Notes: a model not told the origin generated them from the sequence alone. Shown: positions 1-3,647, counted from the first letter of the stretch. The stretch is 7,789 bases of DNA from an uncultured Collinsella sp. (GCA_900553415.1 USDH01000069.1:1-7789), one strand, 5' to 3'. Numbers and translations are program-made.

Positions 1-264
1 GTCGCAGCGGAGAAGGCCGAGGAGAGGCAGCAGAAAATCGTTGAAAGCGCATCTGAGCCCCAGAAACCGGCTCCTCAGGTGCGGAAAGCCGGGCGCCCCA
101 AAAAAGGCGCTGAAGGGGCATCTGAGAGGCTTGTTCAGCTGTCCGTGTACGTTCCGGAGAGTTACCGAAAACGTTTGAAGCAAGTAGCGCTCGAGGAGGA
201 CAAGTCCGTATCGGATATCGCTCGGGAGCTTTTCGATTGCTATCTGGCCGAAAAAGAGTTCTAG
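1..264 (+). CDS. C-terminal part of a ribbon-helix-helix DNA-binding protein (5' end outside window)
   Basis: The frame is open from the first base, so this is the last 87 codons of a gene that starts upstream. The visible protein begins with a charged Glu/Lys/Gln-rich stretch, then a basic GRPKK patch resembling an AT-hook core, and ends with about 45 residues of ribbon-helix-helix type: a short strand (LVQLSVYVPESY), helix A (RKRLKQVALEED), a turn (KSVS) and helix B (DIARELFDCYLAEKEF). Proteins of this fold bind operators as dimers and on plasmids usually serve in partition (ParB/ParG-like centromere binding) or copy-number and antitoxin control. The missing N-terminal part could hold another domain, so the exact role is open. 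An internal GTG at 79 could start a 61-aa version, but no ribosome site precedes it and the frame continues upstream. A strong terminator follows directly. Confidence 0.75.
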   Translation, partial: VAAEKAEERQQKIVESASEPQKPAPQVRKAGRPKKGAEGASERLVQLSVYVPESYRKRLKQVALEEDKSVSDIARELFDCYLAEKEF

Positions 265-271
265 TTGAGTT

Positions 272-304
272 AACGGGCACCGAAAGGTGCCCGTTTTTCT
301 TTTA
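272..304 (+). terminator. Intrinsic terminator of the RHH gene
   Basis: A perfect 8-bp stem CGGGCACC / GGTGCCCG (274-281 with 286-293) closes a GAAA tetraloop and is followed by TTTTTCTTTT. The two A residues before the stem can pair with the first Ts. It starts 8 bases after the stop codon of the upstream gene. Confidence 0.92.
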
Positions 305-326
305 CTTTGGCCACTGAGAGCCGATT

Positions 327-386
327 TAAGACCCCGTTTTATCTATCAGTGAGAAAACGGTCGGACCTCACCGATAGGACGTCTTA
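327..386. repeat. Nested and interlocking inverted repeats (possible pseudoknot RNA)
   Basis: Three inverted repeats lie in 60 bases. Outer: TAAGAC (327-332) with GTCTTA (381-386). Middle: CCGTTTT (334-340) with AAAACGG (354-360). Third: CTATCAGTGAG (343-353) with CTCACCGATAG (367-377), 10 of 11 pairing. The left arm of the third sits in the loop of the second, and its right arm lies beyond it, so both stems together make an H-type pseudoknot closed by the outer stem; otherwise they are alternatives. No gene is convincing here. This could be a structured RNA or a protein-binding DNA site; the family is not recognised. Confidence 0.5.
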
Positions 387-424
387 TTTTCGATTCTGTA
401 GCTCCCTGCCGGTAATTGAAGTGA

Positions 425-484
425 GGTTGACCAAATGTCGGTATCCAGATCAACCGGAAAACGGATTCGGCGTCATTGCCGAAT
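425..484. repeat. Two further small inverted repeats
   Basis: GGTTGA (425-430) pairs with TCAACC (450-455), and a perfect 7-bp stem ATTCGGC (465-471) / GCCGAAT (478-484) closes a 6-base loop. On the minus strand the second stem is followed by CCGTTTTCC, which could make a weak terminator for leftward transcription. No plausible ribosome site or codon signal was found between 305 and 500. Confidence 0.4.
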
Positions 485-521
485 TGTAGGGCCTGCAACT
501 AAGTGGGATTAGTTCGTCCGG

Positions 522-770
522 GGAGCCGAAGGCGACGCCGGCGCTGAGGACTGACAGCGACGTAGTCGGGGAGCTGGGGCGTTAGCCCCCACACTTTTGG
601 CCGAAGGCCATGCCAAGGAGCCGAAGGCGACGCGGAGTGAGGCATAGCCGAACGGAGGGCAAGGAGGCGCAGCCGACGCGCAGGAAGCCGTAGGCGACCG
701 GAGGGCGAGCGTAGTGAGCGCCAAGGAGCGGTAGCGACGCGGAGCGAACGCAGTGAGCGGAGGGCAAGGG
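522..770. repeat. Purine-rich degenerate repeat block with mini-palindromes
   Basis: About 250 bases are built from variants of a unit that begins CAAGGAGCCGAAGGCGACGC and ends CGGAGGG. Clear unit starts lie at 614, 660 and 722, with a partial copy at 522-538. Inside, triplet-loop mini-palindromes recur, such as GCC-GAA-GGC and GCC-GTA-GGC. The plus strand is strongly G+A rich and T poor. Both strands can be read as Arg/Ser/Ala/Pro-rich protein, which reflects composition rather than coding: there are no ribosome sites and no domain. An additional 5-bp hairpin (GGGGC GTTA GCCCC) sits at 576-589. Function unknown. Confidence 0.6.
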
Positions 771-848
771 CGATGGCTTTTCTTGTTTGTATATCGTTCG
801 ATTATTAAATGCTTTCTGGTGGATTTCTCTGTTTCTCTCTTGAGCTCA

Positions 849-876
849 GACTAAGTGAATCTAATTCACTCTAGTC
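849..876. repeat. Inverted repeat at the edge of the iteron array
   Basis: GACTAAGTGAAT (849-860) and ATTCACT-C-TAGTC (864-876) pair over 12 bp around a 3-base loop with a single bulged C. It lies 5 bases before the first degenerate dyad of the array and has a different sequence, so it may mark an edge of the origin or bind a different protein. Confidence 0.5.
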
Positions 877-1253
877 AGACTTGGTGGGTTGTATGAACCC
901 ATAGTTGTGGTTATTTCAACCCATAGTTGTGGTTATTTCAACCCATAGTGCATGGGTTAACTGAACCCATAGTTGGCATGGGTTATTTCAACCCATAGTC
1001 TCGTGAGACAACCCATAGTTGATAAGTTGGCCCAGGTTAACACATGCTCAAACTATGGGTTGAAATAACTATTTCGGTACTTTTTGGCGTTTTCTGATCG
1101 CTTTCTATGGGTTGAATTAACCCATAGCCGGAAAAGTGGCTTAAATTTTCTATGGGTTCTTTCAACCCATAGCTCTACCGTCACAGAAAAGCATCCGCGA
1201 TCCCTGTGAGCAAGTCTATGGGTTGTCCTAACCGATAGACTTGCTGAAGAACC

Positions 1254-1287
1254 GTTATTTAACCCCCTATCAATAAAATTATTTTTC
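1254..1287. other. AT-rich stretch within the iteron array (possible unwinding element)
   Basis: Between the dyads at 1216-1243 and 1288-1322 lies the only long iteron-free AT-rich segment of the right half, including CAATAAAATTATTTTT (1271-1286). AT-rich DNA next to iterons is the usual place for origin melting. I found no convincing DnaA box nearby, so this is an inference from position and composition only. Confidence 0.3.
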
Positions 1288-1363
1288 GTCTAACTATGGG
1301 TTAAACCAACCCATAGTTAGACTGTAGGTTGGTTTAACCCATAGTTTGTAAGGAAAAGAAATA

Positions 1364-1392
1364 GGGCTATGGGTTGTATGAACCCATAGCCC
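1364..1392 (-). terminator. Iteron dyad doubling as terminator of the winged-helix gene
   Basis: The last dyad of the array is extended by GGG/CCC to a perfect 12-bp stem with a 5-base loop. Read on the minus strand it lies 6 bases after the stop codon of the winged-helix gene and is followed by TATTTCTTTTCCTT, a U-rich tail. It can therefore act as an intrinsic terminator as well as a protein-binding site. Confidence 0.55.
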
Positions 1393-1398
1393 TTCAAA

Positions 1399-1998
1399 CT
1401 AGGCAGAATGCTTTGCGTCCCACTGAGCTTTGCGTTTCGCCGAATTCTCAGCACGTTGCTTTTTCTTGCCCTCCTCGACTTCGAGTCTGCGCTTAGCGAT
1501 CGCCGTCATATCGAGCCGGTACTCAACCGATTTGTTATTCCCGCGCGGCGACTTAATCAAAAGACCGAGTTCGACAAGCTTGTCGATTCTCTTTTTAACA
1601 TTCGAGCGATCCGACTTGACGTCAGCCGCCATGGTGGCAAGGCTGATGTAGCAGGTTGATTTGTAGACGTCCTTGCGCTGGAACGACCAAATCCGCCCCA
1701 TAATATCGGTGTCGAGCCTAGGCAGACCGAGCTCGAGCATCCATGGCGGCTTGATGATCGCGACCTTCTCGCTGACCATATCCTGCACCATGTGGGCGAC
1801 ACGGGACGATTCATCCGATGCCCGGCGAAGTACCTCGCGGTGACTCTCACTATTGGCCATGGCGGCATCTGTGACGGCCTGATTCGCGAAATCGGACGCC
1901 GTCCCCATTCCAGACGGGTTTGCGGGACCGGACGGGTGGCTATCCGTGTCCCCCGGATAGCCACCGCCCACATCCGGTTTTAAATTTTTGGTATCCAT
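1399..1998 (-). CDS. Winged-helix DNA-binding protein, candidate iteron-binding replication or partition protein
   Basis: 199 aa. Residues 1-50 are Gly/Pro/Ser/Asp-rich and probably disordered. Residues 51-110 look helical, including the hydrophobic segment around PPWMLELGLPRLD. Residues about 114-163 read as a winged helix-turn-helix: ISLATMAADV as the first helix, DRSNVKKRIDKLVELGL as the recognition helix, then a two-stranded wing with LIKSPRGNNKSVEYRL. Residues 165-199 are a basic, highly charged helix. This pattern is seen in plasmid and phage replication proteins and in MarR-like regulators; no polymerase, helicase or nuclease motif is present. The ATG is preceded by AGAGG seven bases away (2006-2010). 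The stop lies 6 bp from the iteron array, whose palindromes suit a dimeric winged-helix protein. The role as initiator is therefore inferred from context. Alternatives are a repressor of an initiator encoded outside the window, or a centromere-binding protein. Confidence 0.8.
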   Translation of the reverse strand: MDTKNLKPDVGGGYPGDTDSHPSGPANPSGMGTASDFANQAVTDAAMANSESHREVLRRASDESSRVAHMVQDMVSEKVAIIKPPWMLELGLPRLDTDIMGRIWSFQRKDVYKSTCYISLATMAADVKSDRSNVKKRIDKLVELGLLIKSPRGNNKSVEYRLDMTAIAKRRLEVEEGKKKQRAENSAKRKAQWDAKHSA

Positions 1999-2002
1999 AA
2001 AC

Positions 2003-2021
2003 TAGCCTCTCGTTGAGGCTA
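2003..2021 (-). promoter_or_regulatory. Inverted repeat covering the ribosome site of the winged-helix gene
   Basis: TAGCCTC (2003-2009) and GAGGCTA (2015-2021) form a perfect 7-bp stem with a 5-base loop. On the minus-strand mRNA the AGAGG ribosome site falls in the loop edge and second arm, so the hairpin could mask it. As DNA, the 7+5+7 dyad could equally be an operator for autoregulation. It does not share the iteron sequence. Confidence 0.5.
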
Positions 2022-2097
2022 TCTAGCCATCAGCCGAAGTGATGCCATAGTATTTTGGTAGTACTTCAACATAGGGGCCCAAATCGAAGCATACGTG

Positions 2098-2182
2098 TGC
2101 TAGGATTGCAGGTAACAGGCCAGAAAGCCACATTTGAACATGAAAGAAGCCCTTCTTACTTGGCGGTTAGGGGGCTTTTTTC
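2098..2182 (+). ncRNA. Candidate small RNA with extended -10 promoter and intrinsic terminator
   Basis: An extended -10 element TGCTAGGAT (2098-2106) is followed about 70 bases later by the pairing AAGCCC (2147-2152) / GGGCTT (2172-2177) and a run of six Ts (2176-2181). Transcription would start near 2113 and give an RNA of roughly 70 nt. No good -35 hexamer is visible. The segment between carries no convincing gene, is divergent to the winged-helix gene and convergent to the RHH gene at 2187-2339. The same hairpin may also end the RHH transcript on the other strand. This is a proposal from promoter and terminator signals only. Confidence 0.35.
2147..2181. terminator. Probable bidirectional terminator
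   Basis: AAGCCC (2147-2152) pairs with GGGCTT (2172-2177) around a 19-base loop. Rightward it is followed by a perfect T run. Leftward, six bases after the stop of the 50-aa RHH gene begins an A run, and the stem is then followed by CTTTC. The rightward signal is clearly stronger. Confidence 0.55.
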
Positions 2183-2186
2183 ATAT

Positions 2187-2339
2187 CTATTTTTGCTCTT
2201 TAACACGCTCCAAAAACTCGGCGATAGCGATCGCCGCCATAGACGACTTAGCTACACCGCGACTCTTCGCGTAGTCATCGAGATCACGCCAAATTTCGAG
2301 AGGCAGAGTAACCTGGATTCTTTCCTCGGCCACTGCCAT
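2187..2339 (-). CDS. Small CopG-like ribbon-helix-helix protein (50 aa)
   Basis: The reading frame encodes 50 residues: a strand EERIQVTLPLEIWRDL, helix A continuing to DDYAKSRG, a VAKSS turn and helix B MAAIAIAEFLERVKEQK. This is a complete minimal ribbon-helix-helix domain, the size of plasmid CopG copy-number repressors and of small antitoxins. The start is certain: a full AAGGAGGT ribosome site (2348-2355) lies 8 bases before the ATG. On plasmids such proteins usually repress their own promoter and a neighbouring rep or toxin gene. Here no toxin gene follows, and the winged-helix gene lies downstream on the same strand beyond a terminator. The AT-rich upstream region has paired GTACCACT / AGTGGTAC motifs that may be its operator. 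Copy control is inferred; a solitary antitoxin is an alternative. Confidence 0.85.
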   Translation of the reverse strand: MAVAEERIQVTLPLEIWRDLDDYAKSRGVAKSSMAAIAIAEFLERVKEQK

Positions 2340-2355
2340 AGACAATTACCTCCTT

Positions 2356-2460
2356 CGTTGAACAAGCGAAATCGTACCACTACTGATTGAAACAAAGCGT
2401 ATCACAAATACTGTCTAAAATACAAACTAACACAAAGTGGTACACCTAAATTCGCTAAAT
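2356..2460. promoter_or_regulatory. AT-rich control region upstream of the small RHH gene
   Basis: About 100 AT-rich bases between the ribosome site of the RHH gene and the following GC-rich block. They contain an inverted pair GTACCACT (2374-2381) / AGTGGTAC (2436-2443) and two similar direct elements beginning ACAAAG (2392-2405 and 2432-2445). A TAAAAT box at 2416-2421 could serve rightward transcription. No unambiguous leftward -35/-10 pair was found. RHH proteins typically bind short paired half-sites of this sort, so autoregulation is plausible. Confidence 0.4.
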
Positions 2461-2493
2461 CTTTTCGTCGGCCAGATAGGCACTCGAGTTTCC

Positions 2494-2693
2494 AAAAGGG
2501 ATACAGGAAATTGCCGAAAAGGGCACAGGGGCGGCGAGTGATTCACCAAGAGTGAAGGTGGGCCCTCTTACCCAAGCGTTACTCGTTGCTTTGAATAGCA
2601 ACGCACTAGGGCGACGGGAGTACTCGGGGGACCTGCCTGTATATTATGCAGCTGATTGAATGGCAACAGGGCCGGCGACGCTGCCGGCCCTGT
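2494..2693. other. Hairpin-rich intergenic block without a gene
   Basis: No supported reading frame. It holds two similar direct elements starting AAAAGGG (2494-2507 and 2517-2530, period 23), TTCAC/GTGAA (2542-2546 with 2552-2556), a 7-bp hairpin CGTTGCT/AGCAACG (2584-2590 with 2597-2603), and a very stable 11-bp stem ACAGGGCCGGC/GCCGGCCCTGT (2666-2676 with 2683-2693). The last stem lacks a T run on either strand, so it is not a standard terminator. The block could be a structured RNA, or a nick or origin site; I do not recognise a family. Confidence 0.4.
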
Positions 2694-2832
2694 AACTGTC
2701 CACGCGGGGCAGGCCGCGCATGTTGAGTTTAACGCATCTCGTGACTGTTCAGATTCCGTGCACCGGGCGATTTGTTTTGGTCGTTTAGCTGGGCTAATGG
2801 TGGTTATTGGCTGGTGGGCTGGAGGATTTGGA
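2694..2832. other. Intergenic stretch, nothing recognised
   Basis: No ribosome site, promoter or domain-like translation was found. The end of the stretch carries the loosely related words CTAATGG and TTATTGG (2794-2809), which may be degraded members of the CTAATAG repeat family that begins at 2833. Confidence 0.3.
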
Positions 2833-2889
2833 CTAATAGTTGTTAATAGTGGCCGGACGAAGAGCTGTTCAAGCTATTAGAAGCAATAG
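2833..2889. repeat. CTAATAG repeat cluster 1 (possible operator)
   Basis: CTAATAG at 2833 and TTAATAG at 2843 are 10 bp apart, one helical turn. An inverted CTATTAG follows at 2874 and a partial CAATAG at 2884. The 21 bases from 2833 recur at 3581-3601 with a single mismatch. The cluster sits 50-100 bases before the 82-aa gene, a normal operator distance. Confidence 0.55.
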
Positions 2890-2939
2890 CGAGTACGGTC
2901 TTGGCTGGAAAACAGGTCGCGAGCAGGGGAGGGCCGAGC

Positions 2940-3188
2940 ATGTACGGACCGGTGAGCAAGAACGGGCCGGCGTTGGAATTTGGGGAGATCGGCGAGGAAG
3001 TTAAGGATGAGGTTCGGCGGCAAGTGATTGGCAAGATCGTCGAGAGAGCCAGGGGCAAGCTCAAGGCCCGTGACAAGCGCGAAGACGATCCGTTTTGGGG
3101 TCGCGGGAATCAAGAACACCTTCGTCGAGCTGCGGAAAGACTGGATTCCGGCGAGGGAGTGGAGCACGGATTGATCAAAGAAGAATGA
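2940..3188 (+). CDS. 82-aa protein with RelB/DinJ-like antitoxin C-terminal tail
   Basis: I place the start at ATG 2940 because GGGGAGGG (2926-2933) lies 6 bases before it. A TTG at 2901 in the same frame has no ribosome site. The last ~33 residues (DPFWGRGNQEHLRRAAERLD, then SGEGVEHGLIKEE) look like the toxin-binding tail common in RelB/DinJ and related antitoxins: a Pro-Phe-aromatic start, an Asn/Gln-x-x-x-Leu helix, then a Gly-x-x-x-x-His-x-Leu-Ile end. The N-terminal half, with EEVKDEVRRQVIGKIVERAR, is a charged helix and does not show the usual RHH DNA-binding strand. No RelE-type toxin gene follows; the next gene is a 41-aa hydrophobic peptide. The tail similarity is from memory of the family, so the antitoxin role is tentative. 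The stop lies 8 bp before the -10 box of the next gene. Confidence 0.7.
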   Translation: MYGPVSKNGPALEFGEIGEEVKDEVRRQVIGKIVERARGKLKARDKREDDPFWGRGNQEHLRRAAERLDSGEGVEHGLIKEE

Positions 3189-3193
3189 CGCTC

Positions 3194-3202
3194 TGCTAGA
3201 AT
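3194..3202 (+). promoter_or_regulatory. Extended -10 promoter of the small hydrophobic peptide gene
   Basis: TGCTAGAAT is a textbook extended -10 (TG-N-TAGAAT). A TTGATC lies 20 bases upstream (3171-3176), a long but usable spacer given the extended element. Transcription would start near 3209, giving a leader of about 57 nt that begins with the pairing element at 3215-3240. Confidence 0.55.
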
Positions 3203-3214
3203 CAGCAGCGCTGT

Positions 3215-3240
3215 CGGCAGCCCTTGTGCCGGGCAGAGCC
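3215..3240 (+). promoter_or_regulatory. 5' arm of long-range inverted repeat around the peptide gene
   Basis: CGGCAGCCC (3215-3223), TTGTG (3224-3228) and GGGCAGAGCC (3231-3240) are the exact complements of GGGCTGCCG (3444-3452), CACAA (3436-3440) and GGCTCTGCCC (3419-3428). That gives 24 potential pairs joining the leader of the peptide mRNA to sequence just after its stop codon. The arm ends 11 bases before the ribosome site. It can also fold locally through GCCC/GGGC. Confidence 0.6.
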
Positions 3241-3265
3241 CTCCATCCGATGGGAGGTGATGCCC

Positions 3266-3391
3266 ATGACCGATTTCACCGAGTTCGTGAAGCTCCTGAC
3301 CGCCCTGGTCTCGCTCCTCACGGCCCTTGTCGGCCTTTCCAAGGCACTCAAGCAGGGCTCGAAGCCCAAAAAGAAAGGTCACCGTCGCTAA
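3266..3391 (+). CDS. 41-aa hydrophobic peptide with basic tail, candidate type I toxin
   Basis: The start at ATG 3266 is set by GGGAGGTGA (3252-3260), with 8 bases between GGAGG and the ATG. Residues 1-9 (MTDFTEFVK) are a polar lead. Residues 10-27 (LLTALVSLLTALVGLSKA) form one hydrophobic helix long enough to enter a membrane. Residues 28-41 (LKQGSKPKKKGHRR) are strongly basic. This build (one helix, charged tail, 30-60 residues) is that of membrane-acting type I toxins such as Fst, TxpA, BsrG and AapA1, though I see no sequence identity to them. The surroundings support the idea: own promoter, structured leader, long-range 5'-3' inverted repeat and a convergent antisense unit overlapping the 3' end. 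A small membrane subunit or regulatory peptide with no toxicity cannot be excluded. Confidence 0.7.
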   Translation: MTDFTEFVKLLTALVSLLTALVGLSKALKQGSKPKKKGHRR

Positions 3392-3402
3392 GATGATGAC
3401 CT
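3376..3402. terminator. Terminator hairpin across the stop codon of the peptide gene
   Basis: AGGTCA (3376-3381) pairs with TGACCT (3397-3402). On the minus strand it is followed by TTCTTTTT, so it should end the antisense RNA. On the plus strand only AACTTTCTAAC follows, a weak tail, so the toxin-like mRNA may read through to the complementary element at 3419-3452. Confidence 0.5.
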
Positions 3403-3418
3403 AACTTTCTAACGCAAC

Positions 3419-3452
3419 GGCTCTGCCCAGCTCTTCACAACTTGGGCTGCCG
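3419..3452 (+). promoter_or_regulatory. 3' arm of the long-range inverted repeat
   Basis: GGCTCTGCCC (3419-3428) and GGGCTGCCG (3444-3452) pair with the leader of the peptide mRNA, with CACAA between them adding five more pairs. The intervening bases make small bulges. The same bases form the first part of the candidate antisense RNA, read on the other strand. A local stem GCCCA/TGGGC (3425-3429 with 3443-3447) is also possible. Confidence 0.55.
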
Positions 3453-3460
3453 TCGGCACC

Positions 3461-3490
3461 ATTCTACCCGCTTGCCATTGCTGTTGTCGA
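3461..3490 (-). promoter_or_regulatory. Promoter of the candidate antisense RNA
   Basis: Leftward -35 TCGACA (five of six to TTGACA) at 3485-3490 and -10 TAGAAT at 3461-3466 are separated by 18 bases. The -10 is identical to that of the facing peptide gene promoter. Confidence 0.55.
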
Positions 3491-3551
3491 TGCGCCGTAT
3501 CAAGAATCCACGGCAGCGCTCGTGGTTGCAAAACAGCCCAACAAATAGCGG

Positions 3552-3637
3552 CTATTAGTCAGTTCGGCTGTCCAAAAGGCCTAATAGTTGCTAATAGTGG
3601 CTAGTTGGCAACGGATTTGGGCTATTAGCTCTAACAG
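3552..3637. repeat. CTAATAG repeat cluster 2 (operator of the phosphoesterase operon?)
   Basis: CTATTAG at 3552, CTAATAG at 3581 and 3591 (10 bp apart), inverted CTATTAG at 3622 and CTAACAG at 3631. The word GGATTTGG precedes the copy at 3622 and also the first copy of cluster 1, at 2823-2830, so the two clusters share more than the core. The last copies lie just before the -10 box at 3642, where a bound protein would block transcription. Confidence 0.6.
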
Positions 3638-3647
3638 TGCCTATACT
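3617..3647 (+). promoter_or_regulatory. Candidate promoter of the phosphoesterase operon
   Basis: TATACT (3642-3647) is a good -10. The best -35 at a tolerable distance is TTGGGC (3617-3622), with a 19-base spacer. Two CTAATAG-type elements lie inside the spacer. The resulting leader is about 170 nt and contains a perfect 8-bp hairpin. Confidence 0.4.

Larger units (their letters stand above)
882..1392. repeat. Iteron array: dyads CTATGGGTT-N5-AACCCATAG, candidate replication origin or centromere
   Basis: The exact 9-mer AACCCATAG occurs on the plus strand at 896, 918, 940, 964, 990, 1010, 1119, 1164, 1308, 1336 and 1381. Its reverse complement occurs at 1053, 1105, 1150, 1216, 1294 and 1367. 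A one-mismatch copy, AACCGATAG, is at 1230. Wherever two copies face each other the gap is exactly 5 bp: 1105-1127, 1150-1172, 1216-1238, 1294-1316 and 1367-1389, with a degenerate left arm at 1322-1344. In the left part (896-939) a 22-bp unit is tandemly repeated twice, like classical plasmid iterons, with weaker left arms. Repeats of this size and density are typical of Rep-binding iterons or of partition sites. The gene for a winged-helix protein starts 6 bp to the right. Confidence 0.8.
3368..3454 (-). ncRNA. Candidate antisense RNA to the 3' end of the hydrophobic peptide mRNA
   Basis: Reading leftward, TCGACA (3485-3490) and TAGAAT (3461-3466), spaced 18 bases, form a good promoter. Transcription would start near 3454. 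The hairpin AGGTCA/TGACCT (3397-3402 with 3376-3381, 15-base loop) followed by TTCTTTTT (3375-3368) is a reasonable terminator. The product is about 85 nt and complementary to the last codons, stop and 3' flank of the 41-aa gene. Overlap at the 3' end with a ~70-200 nt antisense RNA is the arrangement of txpA/RatA and bsrG/SR4. The RNA is predicted from signals only. Confidence 0.5.

Noticed and set aside
307..489. 60-codon frame from a TTG start on the plus strand
   Set aside because: No ribosome site before the TTG, which directly follows the terminator T run. The translation resembles nothing and the region is dominated by inverted repeats.
1036..1044. DnaA box
   Set aside because: GTTAACACA only loosely resembles TTATCCACA, and no second box is nearby.
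882..1392. CRISPR array
   Set aside because: The repeated unit is a 9-bp half-site in palindromes with 5-bp centres and irregular distances, not constant repeats with uniform unique spacers.
2666..2693. Intrinsic terminator
   Set aside because: An excellent 11-bp stem, but it is followed by AACTGTCC on the plus strand and by TTGCCATTC on the minus strand, without a T tract.
2656..2880. 74-codon frame from a TTG start
   Set aside because: It runs through a strong hairpin and the repeat cluster, has no ribosome site and gives no domain-like sequence.
3215..3452. Fst/par-type module with direct repeats at both RNA 5' ends
   Set aside because: The repeats here are inverted on the DNA, so the two RNAs share rather than complement their 5' ends. 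The module is closer to 3'-overlap systems with long-distance pairing.
3197..3466. Invertible promoter segment flanked by inverted repeats and flipped by the serine recombinase
   Set aside because: The arms differ in length and internal spacing and lack a common crossover core, so RNA pairing explains them better than site-specific inversion.
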